This document shows positions 24,216 through 35,170 of a stretch of 64,000 nucleotides of DNA, piece after piece (positions within the stretch are counted from its first letter, which is position 1; each line of letters begins with the position of its first letter). A program made the translations under genes and the position numbers. The notes beneath the pieces were generated by a model. That model worked only from the letters and a program-made list of their open reading frames with translations. It did no database searches and had not been told where the DNA came from. The DNA lies in the NCBI GenBank assembly GCA_028753945.1, contig JAPNXP010000002.1, forward strand, positions 7,068,001 to 7,132,000, in the 5' to 3' direction. This stretch comes from Hexactinellida sp. DTS-2022. Its lineage: Eukaryota > Porifera > Hexactinellida.

Positions 24216-24970
24216 TAAAACTCAACGTATCTTAAACAAGTGCCAGTCTAGAAATTACAAGATAAATCCTGATCTGAATAACAAAACATAAAGGCTATTC
24301 TAAGGGATTTTAAAACGTCTTCAAAAGGCAATATTATGTTTATGTAATGGTATATGTAAGAAGTTTCCCACCACCATGCAGAAAGTCGATGATATTGCAA
24401 TTTGGAATTACATCGTTCACACATCAAAAATCTCGATTGTAGTGTGTTTGTGTGTTTGTTTGTTTGTTCACCCTGATTGTATTAAAGTATTATTATAATA
24501 TTATTAAATTATATATAATAAATATAAACAAATAAATGATTAAATTATCTATCGTTTCAAATGCTCCGTAGATCCCAACAAATTTACTTCGTTCATTTTA
24601 AACCATTTGAAAGATTAAAAACATCATAAAGCATTTTAAGGAAAAATAACTGTCAAAAAAATCCCAAATTGATAAATTAGTTGTTTAAGGACGTTGCCAG
24701 CTGTTTCCTTTGTTATAAAAATTATCTACGGTTTCAAATGCTCCGAAAGTGCCAAACAAGGTTTTCTTCGTTCATTTAAAAACATTTAAGAAATTTAAAC
24801 ATCATAAACCATTTTAAGGAAAAATAACTGTCAAAAAACTCCCAAATTGATAAATTGGTAGTTTAAGGACGTTGCCAGCTGTTTCATCTGTTATATAAAT
24901 TATCTCTCGTTTAAAATGCTCCGTAGTTCCCAACAAATTTAATTCGTTCATTTAAAAACATTTAACATCT

Positions 24971-25364
24971 TTGTATCAACAAATCGGAAGTTATATAATG
25001 CATTATTGTATATTTGAGGGCCTTGAGGTGTGAAAATATGACAAAAAAGACAAAACCGTAGTCATAAATTGGTCATAACTCATGATATATTATTGGAAAA
25101 GTGTTGAAACAAAATGTTACACATAGATAAGAAGCTTACACATTAATATCAAGAATAGCAGGATTATTCAGATGTCCAATGTCCCACAGTAATATTAGAT
25201 CACCGGGTACTGCCATAGCCTTCTTCATCTTATATGCTCCTAATATCCTAAGCTTTGACATATTCCTAAATTTTTTGACGAAAACCTAATTTTTTGACCT
25301 GTAGAGTCCGAATTTCTCGATTTTGGGACGCAATATATGACAGTAATGAATTTTATCACCTCAT
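24971..25364. other. No gene recognised
   Basis: Unique-looking AT-rich sequence left of the TTAA element. Confidence 0.4.
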
Positions 25365-25621
25365 TTAAGGTTAAATTACGGCAGATTCACCCAAAAAAAC
25401 ACATGAATTTAGTTTTGAAGGTGGGAGTTTGAATTTCACATATATAATGGAAGACATTATAGCTATATCGAAACTGAAAACGAAATCTAATTATCTTCTA
25501 TAAATTCGAAATTATTGGGCTTGCAGTATTATGCTAATACAAAAGTCCCATAGGGGGATTTTTTCAGACTCCACCTGATAAGTGTGTGGTTTGCAAGATC
25601 ATTATTTGCTAAAGACCTGTA

Positions 25622-26522
25622 CAGGGACGTCGCCAGGATTTTTCATCTAGGGGGGGCGGAAAAATTACCAGGGGGGGCATGCCCCCCCTCCCCCCCCACC
25701 TCACAAAATTCGTATCAACGAGAGTCGATTATAATATGAAATTATCAAGTTTATATCTTATATATTAAATCTAAATGGTTTGTTTTTTTGTTTGTTGTTT
25801 GTTTGTTCGGAATTGATTGAGAAACTGGGTAAGAGCTGCAAACTTGAAATTTGGCAGGGAGGTGGGTAACTACGTATCTAGAAACAAGTTCTATTATCTA
25901 AGAAAAATATTCACATCTTCAATCTCAAAAGGTACAAAAACTTTAACCAATTAAATTCGATCGTGGCACTGTATGGATTAGCAGCTAGCATTTCAATTAG
26001 TATAAATTGATTTAGTGTCTCTAACATTTGTTAAGCGTGCATTATAGAATGCCAATCTGAAAATGCAATTTAATTGGGCGAGAGAAAAATAATAAATCCA
26101 ATCAATTATTTGTAATTTACATGTTTTAAAGGGTCGTGGCCGCTTACTTCCTACGACTATATATGGAGTAATTAACTAAGCTGATTCCAAATATGATGTT
26201 GTTAACAACCCATGTGTATATATTTGTTGTTTAGATGTAGACGTTATAAGAAATTTACAAACGTTACTTCTGTTATTTGTTGGTTGGGATATATGAGGCA
26301 CCAGAAGGGTGCTTTCTGCAGCCGCGCAGCGAAAGCAAGCGAAGCGGGCTTGTATACATAATAATAATAATAATACACATACAACGTTATTTGGCTATAT
26401 AATTTAGCAGGGGGGTATGTCCCGGGGCACGAAATTTTACCAGGGGGGGCATTGCCCCGGGGCGAGGATTTCTACCAGGGGGGGCATTGCCCCCCTATGC
26501 CCCCCCCGTGGCGACGTCCCTG
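25622..26522. mobile_element. hAT-type MITE nested in TTAA-MITE
   Basis: The ends CAGGGACGTCGCCA / TGGCGACGTCCCTG are perfect complements with an 8-bp duplication GACCTGTA (25614-25621 and 26523-26530). Opposing G- and C-tracts lie inside each end. About 304 bp once the Helitron-like insertion is removed. The uninterrupted reverse copy near 28870 supplies the empty site. Confidence 0.9.
25756..26352 (+). mobile_element. Helitron-like element nested in the hAT MITE
   Basis: Starts TCTTATATATTAAAT followed by a TTTGTTTG-rich stretch, and ends in GCAAGCGAAGCGGGCTTG|T, with A before and T after. The style equals the Helitron-like element ending at 21326. Non-coding, ~597 bp. The terminal CTTG departs from the CTRR rule, so this is moderate. 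Confidence 0.5.
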
Positions 26523-27001
26523 GACCTGTACTGTGTGATCTATCAGATAGATCATCGTTATGGGCGGTTGGTGAGTGGTTTAGAATTTTGATAAGATGTA
26601 AATAATAAATATTGCGACGATTTAAAACCAAAAAATGAATAAAAAGGTCATCTTTTTATGCGAAATTTGATTAAATGCTTGATAAAAATTATTCCAAGTC
26701 ATAATTTAAAAATGTAAACCGTCTACCAACTCCTTACGCTTATAATCTTTAAATATTGATTCTGATAACAAACATTGATGGCCGCATTGCCAAATTACCG
26801 CATAATATCTACCACCACTTTTGGAAATCGCCCTATGGGAGATTTGTATTAGCCAAATTTTGAAACCGACAAAAAATAAAAAGTATAATAGATAGGGACA
26901 TTTTCTTTTTGGTTTATTGATTTGTATCGTATGGGTATATATTTCTCACAATTACAGATTAATACAAGAACTTTCATTCACGTGGGGTAATTTAACCTTA
27001 A

Positions 27002-28233
27002 TCCTGAAATTCGGAGAAATTCATAGGACGCAGCCTTAGAATGCTTACAACACCAAGAATAAGAATCTTAAAGTGACAAAAATTTCTCAGGGGTTACATA
27101 TGATCCATCATCAGACCCTTGAGTAAGATTTGAAAATTTTTCATCCAAAATAAATATTCCTACTAAAAACAAAAATCGAGTGCACTAGCTAGCGTTAGTT
27201 CGATTCTAAGTACTCTATACCTCAACAATGATATGATTGGTAGTGTCATTCCTCTATCCAAGCAATAACTGACGAAAATAATCAACAATTGATAAAAAAA
27301 AAATATTAAAAAGTAAAATCTGAACCTTTATGGCCTATAATCTCATTCGAGGTTACGTTTTCTGCTCCATTTTTTTTCTCAAACACCCGAGGTGCTATAA
27401 ACAAAAATTACGTCTCAAAATACTCGCAATACCCGACTTCCTATCCGTCAATAATACATTTCGTGACCGTAACACGTACAGTTTTCAAAATGATCCATAT
27501 ATGGGCATGTAATGTGCCCATTTTTAATGACGCAGCAAATTTCCTCTCCTAATGTATTTACTCTAGAGCTTAGCTTTAACCATCTAATCACTTCAATATC
27601 CCACTACAAACTCATTGGAACAAAAAATGAGACCAATATTCAAATGGCGACAATTCCATAAATTCACATACCCATATATGGTGGTATCATTTCAGTGATG
27701 TGACCATAATCCTTGAATCTAATTTATTTGCGATAGGCTTAGCTCTAACTTCCTAGACAGATCAACTATCCATTTCTTGTTTGAATAAAAAATATTTCCA
27801 TATGATTTCAATCGCTCAGTACCCATTTTCTAGGATTATTTGGATTGACCAGATGCCGGGGTAAATGCCCGACTTTTTTGAGAAAGATACAAGAGATTAA
27901 GACTCAAAAAAATTTAAGCCCAATAGTTGATACTTACTTTAAAACTAGTAAGACCATTTAACCTAACTCTGCTGAATTTTGTGAGATAATGAGACCACTG
28001 TGTTCAGATTGTGGAAAATTGAGGAAAATAGTAACCTTTTCGGTCTCCGGTCCCTTCAATAATATAAATTGGCACTCAGTAGAAAAATATCACAATTCTG
28101 CGTCGTTACACATTTAAAATAGATACAGTAGAAGCACTGTAGTGAATTAGAACATTCTAGAACAAGTTTTAGCTAGTTATAAATTTTTTCTAAACACTGT
28201 TATAAAGGATAGACGAAATAATTCTATTTTTAC
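27002..28233. other. Spacer between inverted TTAA-MITEs; dispersed repeat
   Basis: No gene. It carries CCATATATGG at 27495 and 27672 and phrases such as 'gcttagctctaac' that recur at 58350-58640, so part of it is a second copy of the repeat found in the Harbinger intron region. The 60-aa frame at 27330 is not convincing. Confidence 0.45.
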
Positions 28234-29105
28234 GGTTAAATTACCCCACGCAGGGTTCTATCTAGGATATTAAATTTGGGGGGGAAGCTTCCCCCCCAGT
28301 ATATAGAACCCTGGTCATTAATAGTACATTTTATGAGATTTTTGGGGGGGAAGCTGAAGTGTTTGGAGGGGAAGCTTCCCCCCCACCCCCCCAGTAGATA
28401 GAACCCTGCCACGTGAATGAAAGTTCTTGTATTAATCTGTAATTGTGAGAAATATATACCTATACGATACAAATCAATAAACCAAAAAGAAAATGTCCCT
28501 ATCTATTATACTTTTTATTTTTTGTCGGTTTCAAAATTTGGTTAATACAAATCTCCCATAGGGCGATTTCTAAAAGTGGTGGTAGATATTATGCGGTAAT
28601 TTGGCAATGCGGCCATCAATGTTTGTTATCAGAATCAATATTCAAAGATTATAAGCGTAAGGAGTTGGTAGACGGTTTACATTTTTGAATTATGACTTGG
28701 AATTTTTTTTATCAAGCATTTTATCAAATTTCGCATGAAAAGATGACCTTTTTATTCATTTTTTGGTTTCAAAAGGTCGCAATATTTTTTATTTAGATCT
28801 TATCAAAATTCTAAACCGCCCACCAACCGCCCATAACGATGATCTATCTCATAGATCACACAGTACAGGCCTTTAGCAAATAAGCCACACACTTATCAGG
28901 TGGAGTCTGAAAAAATCCCCCTATGGGACTTTTGTATCAGCATAATACTGCAAGCCCAATAATTTCGAATTTATAGAAGATAATTAGATTTCGTTTTCAG
29001 TTTCCATATAGCTATAATGTCTTCCATCATATATGTGAAATTCAAACTCCCACCTTCAAAACTAAATTCATGTGATTTTTTGGGTGAATCTGCCCTAATT
29101 TAACC
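28234..29105. mobile_element. TTAA-MITE, right copy (inverted)
   Basis: Reverse-oriented copy of 25369-26997: GGTTAAATTAC at the left, CTAATTTAACC at the right, TTAA at 29106-29109. The left flank is TTAC instead of TTAA. About 710 bp without its own nested insertion. Arms of the two copies could pair over ~700 bp. Confidence 0.8.
28251..28408. mobile_element. Small hAT-like MITE, 5-bp TSD
   Basis: The ends CAGGGTTCTATCTA / TAGATAGAACCCTG are complements, flanked by CCACG (28246-28250 and 28409-28413). The other TTAA-MITE copy (near 26980) shows the empty site without the second CCACG, proving the 5-bp duplication. It is built mostly of G- and C-tracts around GGGGAAGCTTCCCC. A 78-aa minus frame spans it by chance. 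Confidence 0.85.
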
Positions 29106-29184
29106 TTAAAATAATGTGTCTTATCAGAAATAATTACTTTCACAATGAAATTACAATATTTCTAAATTATAATTTAAATCTATG

Positions 29185-29217
29185 TCCGCAATTCGTTATA
29201 ACGGGAGTTCACTGTAC
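29185..29217. mobile_element. Orphan pogo-like right end
   Basis: GTTATAACGGGAGTTCACTG followed by TA matches the pogo-like ends at 33901-34046. No left end is seen. A similar orphan (ATCCGAATTGGAGTTCACTG) ends at 30552. Confidence 0.4.
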
Positions 29218-29589
29218 TTAATATTATACGATGTACCAATTTACATCGTCAATGGTGGACTTACTAAATAGAAACTAATTAATTACTTAGTATAAAGTAT
29301 ATTAGTAGATAATTAAAAATGTTAACTCACTTGATTCCACAGATAATTTACCTACATACTAGTCGTCAGTCTTTTGCATCCTAGATCGTAGATAACAGCT
29401 CGTCTTTCGCCACTGGGGATGTGCCGTTGCAGGTCACGTTTCCATAATCTGGGCTCACCATGATTGGGATTGCGTTGCCTGAATAACCTCGAGCAGAGGT
29501 CCCCACAAAGTTCGATGTACCTTGCCTTTGAGCGCTTTCGATAGAGTGTTGTGAGCTGTTATTCAATCGTTTGGACATCATCTGAAATA

Positions 29590-30238
29590 GTTCCATATGT
29601 CTTGTAATTCGTGATCAGCATTGATACGACAGGTTGATAGTGGTCGAAGTAGTTTTGGATATAAAGGATGGCTGTAGGATTATCTGTGGCTCTGTGTAAA
29701 CTCCAACGCACCTAGCGAATTAATGAGTCTTTCGGTGTGTAGAAGTTATTGGCAATGTATACATCGGCATCAAGAATAGCAGAAGCAGCATAAATTTCCA
29801 CATCTGTTCCCCAAATGGATTCACGATTCATAAGTCTTTGTGTGCTAAGGTATTCACACGGTGTAGTTCGTTTGGTTTTAAAATACCATCCTGTTTCCTT
29901 GTTCCTTCATTGGCGATAAAGCGAGAGATGATGGAACGAAGATGTAGGTGGCTGTTTTCACTCCCAGTAATTAATTTGGATATGCATCGAAATAAACAAT
30001 TACCATCTCCTTCGATATGTTCCGCATCGCAAGGTTCAGAATCGCTAAGTAACTTCCCAACGCTATTAAATGGTTGTCTACAAACTGATTCAAATGATAT
30101 CTCCAACATATCGCATATACTTCGCTGCCAATTTTCATCTATTACTGTGATCCCTGGGTCCATCGGTGTGTCGTATGGATTACGAAGCGGAAGTGCGTCG
30201 TGAAATGATTCCCATAGCATTGTGTTTAGATACTGCAT
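29590..30238 (-). pseudogene. OTU-domain cysteine protease, degraded
   Basis: OTU proteases are deubiquitinase-type enzymes. The minus-strand frame from ATG 30238 shows EGDGNCLFRCIS with the catalytic Asp78 and Cys81 pair. The frame breaks near 29830. In another frame the conserved WGTDVEIYAAS follows, then, past a TAG, a YIQNYFDHYQPVV segment that carries the expected C-terminal His. So all catalytic blocks can be seen but are split by one frameshift and one stop. The type, preceded by a ~70-aa leader with QPFNSVGKLL, is the one found with animal DNA transposons rather than housekeeping deubiquitinases (inference). No element ends could be assigned. A second OTU relic lies at 43980-44490. 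Confidence 0.75.
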
Positions 30239-30623
30239 TCCCTAAAATATTAATTTGTTTACCATTTAACTGTGTCCACGCAAGTAATATTTACATTCCT
30301 ATGGCTATCTTCTATTGAGTATATATTTAGCACTCCTACTCCTGTGGTCTGACATTTAATATTTGTAGACACCTAATTTGTTATAAGCAGATTAAAATTA
30401 ATTACTCAGAAATTTATGGGGTAAGAAATATCTTCGTTAAAAAGAGATTACATATATAAATTTATTTGATTATAGTATAGTCAAATATAAGGATGTACGG
30501 ACCATTGAACTTTGTTATAAGCCGATTTATATCCGAATTGGAGTTCACTGTAATAGTGTTTAATTTCAGAGTTTGAGTAATTTACTGTAACTTAACCTAT
30601 TTTCCTTTGAGAGTTTTTTTTGT

Positions 30624-30748
30624 ACACGGGAACCGCATTATCAGGGCGCATCAATGCGATGCTCATTCTGTTACACACATACGAACGAAGGCTAATTAAC
30701 TTAAAAATTGGGGCCGATTGAATGGATATAGCTATGCGGTTTCCACTG
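30624..30748. mobile_element. pogo-like MITE, 125 bp
   Basis: CACGGGAACCGCATTAT at the left pairs with ATGCGGTTTCCACTG at the right, both next to TA. Confidence 0.5.
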
Positions 30749-31089
30749 TATGAATGGAGAGGATAGGGCGGCTGTGTGGGGAAAAAGGAGGAGGCCCCAA
30801 AGATAATAATTGGTTAATAAAATCAAAACTGATTGAAAAAATAGTTTACATTTTACTGATCTTATAAATATATGTATATCTCTTTCTAGACATTCTCCAA
30901 GTTTTAAGTATGATACATTTGAAATAAGTTAATCGTTGTGATTATTTCTTTTAGCTATTATATTGGTAGGCTAGTAACCATAAGTTGTCAGAAATCTAGG
31001 ATATATTATAGAAATTCAGGCGAAATAAAAAGGTTTAGACATTTTTAAAAAATCTTTTATTTCGTAACAACAAAGTTTGTTAGAAATAT
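30749..31089. other. No gene recognised
   Basis: AT-rich, no element ends or frames of note. Confidence 0.4.
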
Positions 31090-32530
31090 TTTGTTTGTAT
31101 TATTTTGTTAATCGTAATCAGATAAGGTAAGTGCTGGCAATTGACGTAATTGACACTGTGTATTATAATTTCGTTTGTGGGCAATAGAAAGTTTACTTTA
31201 ATTAAGTAATAGGTAACAAACTTACTTAACTTGACAACAAATTTGGCTTAAAATATTTTGTTAGTATTATTTTGTTAATGTAATCAGATAAGGTATGCCA
31301 CAGTGGGCAAAAACAGGTACATCAGCGGTCATAGGTATTTAGGTGCAAGATAGAGGTATAAAAGGTGTTAGTTCCCTATGGGTTATCACCTAAAACAAAT
31401 TGATTGGGACCAAACAAAATTTGGTATGGCTTCTATTTTTTAAGTTGTGATGACTTAGCAAAAATGAGATAAATCTAATTCCGCAAATATTTTGATAATT
31501 ATCATCGATCTAGTTGGACTATTCATACTAGTCGTATATGTCGATATGTAGAATACAAATGAGCATCTTACATGTTATTTTCCGCTTTATAACTGATTAA
31601 AATCATGTCCTATGTGAGAAACAACAAATTAATAATTACAACAGAATTCAGAAAATATTAATTATTCTGTTTTGGGATTTGAAATTAAGATACTATCTGT
31701 TCGGATACTTCACTGGTAATATCGATGCGTGTTTCTAATACAATAAATGCACCAATACTAATTACATTATTCATTTTACATTGATTTAACGAATAAATTC
31801 AATAAACACATTAGATATTACATATTTTACATTTTATACTTAACCACAAGTATTTGAATATTTAATAAACAACTCAATTTTTTGAAATTTTAGTCCGATG
31901 GACAGTTTAATAATGTATGTAACATTTTTGGGTCAAATGATGTCAATTAGTGACTGGTTACATCTTAAAGAGAATTTTCTGTAGTTTAAGATAGCATAGG
32001 TGTAATAATTGACCATATCTTACCATATAAGGTCGGGCACAAAATATACAAATAGGATAATCGAAAACGAAATAAAATAAATGATACTGAATTCGGAAAC
32101 CATAAGAGATGTACTAAGTATAGACACTTTTCTGGAAACTAGAAGAAAAACTGATACTAGTATGCTTCAAATGCTCTAGAAAGCTTATTTTATGTTATAA
32201 ATTTAGCACTTGAAACTTGATACTATTTGAAAACTCGAGTTTTATCTTGGAAACCATAGTTTATGATCGTAATTCAAATTATAATATCTTGACTTCCAGA
32301 TGGAATTTGATAAAATAAATTATATTTCTATGGTCCTTGTCTATCCTAGCAACACATATTTAAGAAACTGAGCATAAACACAGACCTCAAAATTTGAGCT
32401 ATGACCGCTGATTTGCCCACTGTGGTATGTGTTGACAATTGAAGTAATTGACACTGTCTAGAATTTCGTAGGTTGGCTGTGAAAATTTAATAACTATAAG
32501 TAATAGCTAACAAAGCTACATAATTTAAAT
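31090..32530. repeat. Tandem ~150-bp duplication split by a MITE
   Basis: 31090-31240 ('ttgttaatcgtaatcagataaggta...gacgtaattgacactg') is repeated as 31263-31297 plus 32426-32530. The second copy is interrupted by the 31298-32425 element, so the first copy acts as an empty-site reference. Confidence 0.75.
31298..32425. mobile_element. MITE with TATG duplication, 1,128 bp
   Basis: The ends CCACAGTGGGCAAA / TTTGCCCACTGTGG are complements, continuing into a shared CAGCGGTCATAG block further in. TATG flanks both sides. Comparison with the uninterrupted repeat copy confirms a 4-bp duplication, as in Chapaev/CMC- or Sola-type elements. Non-coding. Confidence 0.8.
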
Positions 32531-33180
32531 GTTACTATTATATTTATTATTATTCTATATAAGGGTGTCCTTAATTAAGATCCAATGAAAATATTTGAAA
32601 TCTGATGGCAGATTTGAATTCCACATGGTTAAATTACTCTGAGTGCATAATTTCAAATCAATCATAATATTTTCTACTGTGATACATCCACATTTCCCTT
32701 TGTGCCACTTATGCCACAAGTGGCACGTGGCAGAAACACCTATGCTACTTCAAGTATAATTGCTAAATTGAATTGAAATCACATTATTTTGTAATGTATA
32801 TCTATAATAAGATATTTATAGTCATTTCAGAGTAGTTTAGACAGCCGTTAATAAGTTACGAGACTAGTATTGTGCTGCATTAAAATCACTAATATTCAAA
32901 TACTTTTGGCTGGTTAGTGTAGTTCGGGAGGATGTTTATAACTTTTTTTCTGACGCATCGTCTAATGGTATATGCTGGGAATAGACTTGAAGTAATCCAT
33001 GGTGATGTAAAATTCTTACCATGAATAGGCTATAGTTACGTAGGCTGTGGTTGATGGATATTATATATATTGCCAACATTTTTGCCAATTTGAATGAATG
33101 GATGCAAATTTCAAGATATGAAAGATTCAGCCTTCAATTGGGAAACTTTTTCAAGGGGGTTGGATCGGGAAGGGCGGCTA
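32531..33180. other. No gene recognised
   Basis: AT-rich. A nested dyad of TGCCACTT/AAGTGGCA motifs sits at 32700-32725. Confidence 0.4.
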
Positions 33181-33196
33181 CATAATAAATAAAACA

Positions 33197-33360
33197 TGTC
33201 AAACGAGTCAAACTTCGATGTTCAAATTTCAATGCGTTTGATTCATTCGCTGGCCACTTTCAACATATTTTATCAGTATTTTTCGAATCACCAATTCCCG
33301 ATGTGGAACAAGGAAGTCTTCTACCTGCGCCAACATCATCTCAAACATTTATTCTAGAAT
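33197..33360 (+). pseudogene. Mutator-like transposase N-terminal fragment
   Basis: From ATG 33197 the sequence (MSNESNFDVQI...) parallels the start at 46708 (MSSESSFDGQI...), and both reach a LPAPT / LPTPAPT motif ~50 codons later, via frameshifts. This is therefore a stray first-exon copy of the same family as the gene at 46708-51412. The rest is missing. Confidence 0.5.
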
Positions 33361-33508
33361 AAATGTTTGAAAATAAATGTTCCACTATACACCAATTCCC
33401 ATAGAATATATTATCTGATGGTACGTGTAATTTACTCATGTTTGCAAGACAAGATTTTGGAGAAACTTATTTCTGAATTTAAAATTTGTAATACTTACAT
33501 ACATTATA

Positions 33509-33806
33509 CAGTACACCCTCGCTAGTCCGAACAGGAGACCCCACATAATTTTTCGTATAAAACTGGGAAAAAGAGAAAAAATATTTGTATTTTAGATTGG
33601 AATTATACAAAAATAAGTCTCAGATAAGTATTTTAGGTAGTATAATACGGTATATGTTTTGTTTGAATTAAGAAGGTTTGGACAAGTTTGGTTCAAGTTA
33701 TCGGGGTGTCATTTTATAGAGGCCAATAGAAACGAATTATTTACTAATCGGAACAGATTTTCTTTTGAAACGGAACACTTCTGTTTGGATTAGCGAGGGT
33801 ATACTG
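33509..33806. mobile_element. pogo-like MITE, 298 bp
   Basis: CAGTACACCCTCGCTAGTCC at the left and its near-complement GGATTAGCGAGGGTATACTG at the right; TA at the left flank. Confidence 0.65.
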
Positions 33807-33839
33807 TTGTACTTTTCACTAATTTGTTTATCTATTTTG

Positions 33840-33857
33840 TAAAAAAAAAAAAAAAAA
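33840..33857. repeat. A-homopolymer, ~18 nt
   Basis: An uninterrupted A run. No retroposon body precedes it that I could identify. Confidence 0.8.
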
Positions 33858-33900
33858 TTCATATTTGGAATTTTTATAAGGAGATTCCAATTTATACATA

Positions 33901-34046
33901 CAGTAACTCCCGTTATGATATAGTTGTATATAACGAAAATCGCCTAATAGCAAAGTAGAAAATGCTAAATGCATTTATTTTCCTCTACTTGTATTGAATT
34001 TACAACGAAGAAGCCCCTATCACTTCGTTATAATGGGTGTTCACTG
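33901..34046. mobile_element. pogo-like MITE, 146 bp
   Basis: CAGTAACTCCCGTTATGATA at the left pairs with TTATAATGGGTGTTCACTG at the right. Confidence 0.6.
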
Positions 34047-34315
34047 CTTGTTTACCTATATTAGCATTTGGAAGTTAGTCTCTGTGTTAATTTTGAATTT
34101 CTCGAGTTTGTTACTTATTTTGTTATCAACAACAAATATTAATTTTGCTAAATTGCTAAATTAGTGTATTTGCACTTCAAGTATGAACTAATGGGTATTT
34201 ACCTTTTCTTGCAAATGCTATTTTATTGACTCTGCCCTTAAAGTATTCGAGAAATGATGTATTCACACTGTTGTGATTATAACTCTCTCAGCGTACTATA
34301 GTATATACAGTAGAC

Positions 34316-35101
34316 CATGGCTTACTATATATACGGCTGTGTATGTTCCCGACTTGGCCTTCAAAGAAGAAGGCCTGTTTTTAATTTCATTCAAAGCTAA
34401 ACCATGCCTTATATTGTGGTTTATTGGATTGGATATGGGGTAATCATCCATTGTGAATCCATTGGAACCACTTTTGAGAATCTCAGATTTGTGGTTAAGC
34501 TATTTAGGCGCCATTTAATGATGAATGTAACATTTTTTGGTAAATGAAAAAAAAATTCAAATATCATAAATTTCAGTTACTTCCTACTTTATAATAATTT
34601 TATAATAGGAATACTAAAATAGGGATATATTTCATACCCCAAAGGCTACTAAATCACAAAATGGCGACATTCTAATTTTTTTTAAAATTATTAAGCAACC
34701 ACATGCTAAAATACAAGTATTATCCGAATTACAATTCACTATTTTCGTCCATAAAATGTATTTAATTGCTGGTTTATATTTATTCATTCTCATTATATAT
34801 TCGGAAAATGTATTCTAAGTATATTAGCAAATTATTTTCATTTTATTGTAGTTCTTTAGACTCGAATTGTATATTTTTGTATATTTGTGGTGTCATCATT
34901 AAATGGCGCCTAAATAGCCTAACCACAAATCTGTGATTCTCAAAAGTGGTTCCAATGGATTCACAATGGATGATTACCCCATATCCAATCCAATAAACCA
35001 CAATATAAGGCATGGTTTAGCTTTGAATGAAATTTAAAAATGGCATTCTTCTTTGAAGGCCAAGTCGGGAACATACACAGCCGTATATATAGTAAGCCAT
35101 G
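34316..35101. mobile_element. Foldback element, CATGGC ends, 7-bp TSD
   Basis: The ends CATGGCTTACTATATATACG and complement are flanked by a perfect 7-bp duplication AGTAGAC (34309-34315 and 35102-35108). Arms of ~200 bp pair closely around a ~330-bp middle. The element at 51438-52509 has the same terminal 20 bp and also a 7-bp duplication. CA-starting ends with 7-8-bp duplications fit the P superfamily (inference). Confidence 0.85.
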
Positions 35102-35170
35102 AGTAGACCCAGGATAATCCTAGATTTTTTCTTATCCCAATGGTTTTGGACTAGACAGGTCTACTTTAGG

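Larger units (their letters stand above)
22366..24970. mobile_element. Foldback element with tandem-repeat arms
   Basis: The left arm (22366-~22820) holds about 2.5 tandem copies of a ~187-bp unit (TCCTTAAACTACTAATTTATC ... AACAGCTGGC), at 22366, 22553 and 22733. The right arm (~24534-24970) holds the same units inverted. Terminal inverted repeats built from subrepeats are the hallmark of Drosophila FB-type foldbacks. The inner ~1.7 kb has no transposase but holds a (CA)n tract, a Helitron-like end and a dispersed repeat. Confidence 0.7.
25369..26997. mobile_element. TTAA-MITE, left copy (holds nested insertions)
   Basis: TTAA at 25365-25368 and 26998-27001 flanks GGTTAAATTAC / GTAATTTAACC ends. 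Without the nested 901-bp element plus its duplication it is ~720 bp. The body matches, in reverse, the copy at 28234-29105 with few differences. Non-coding. Confidence 0.8.
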
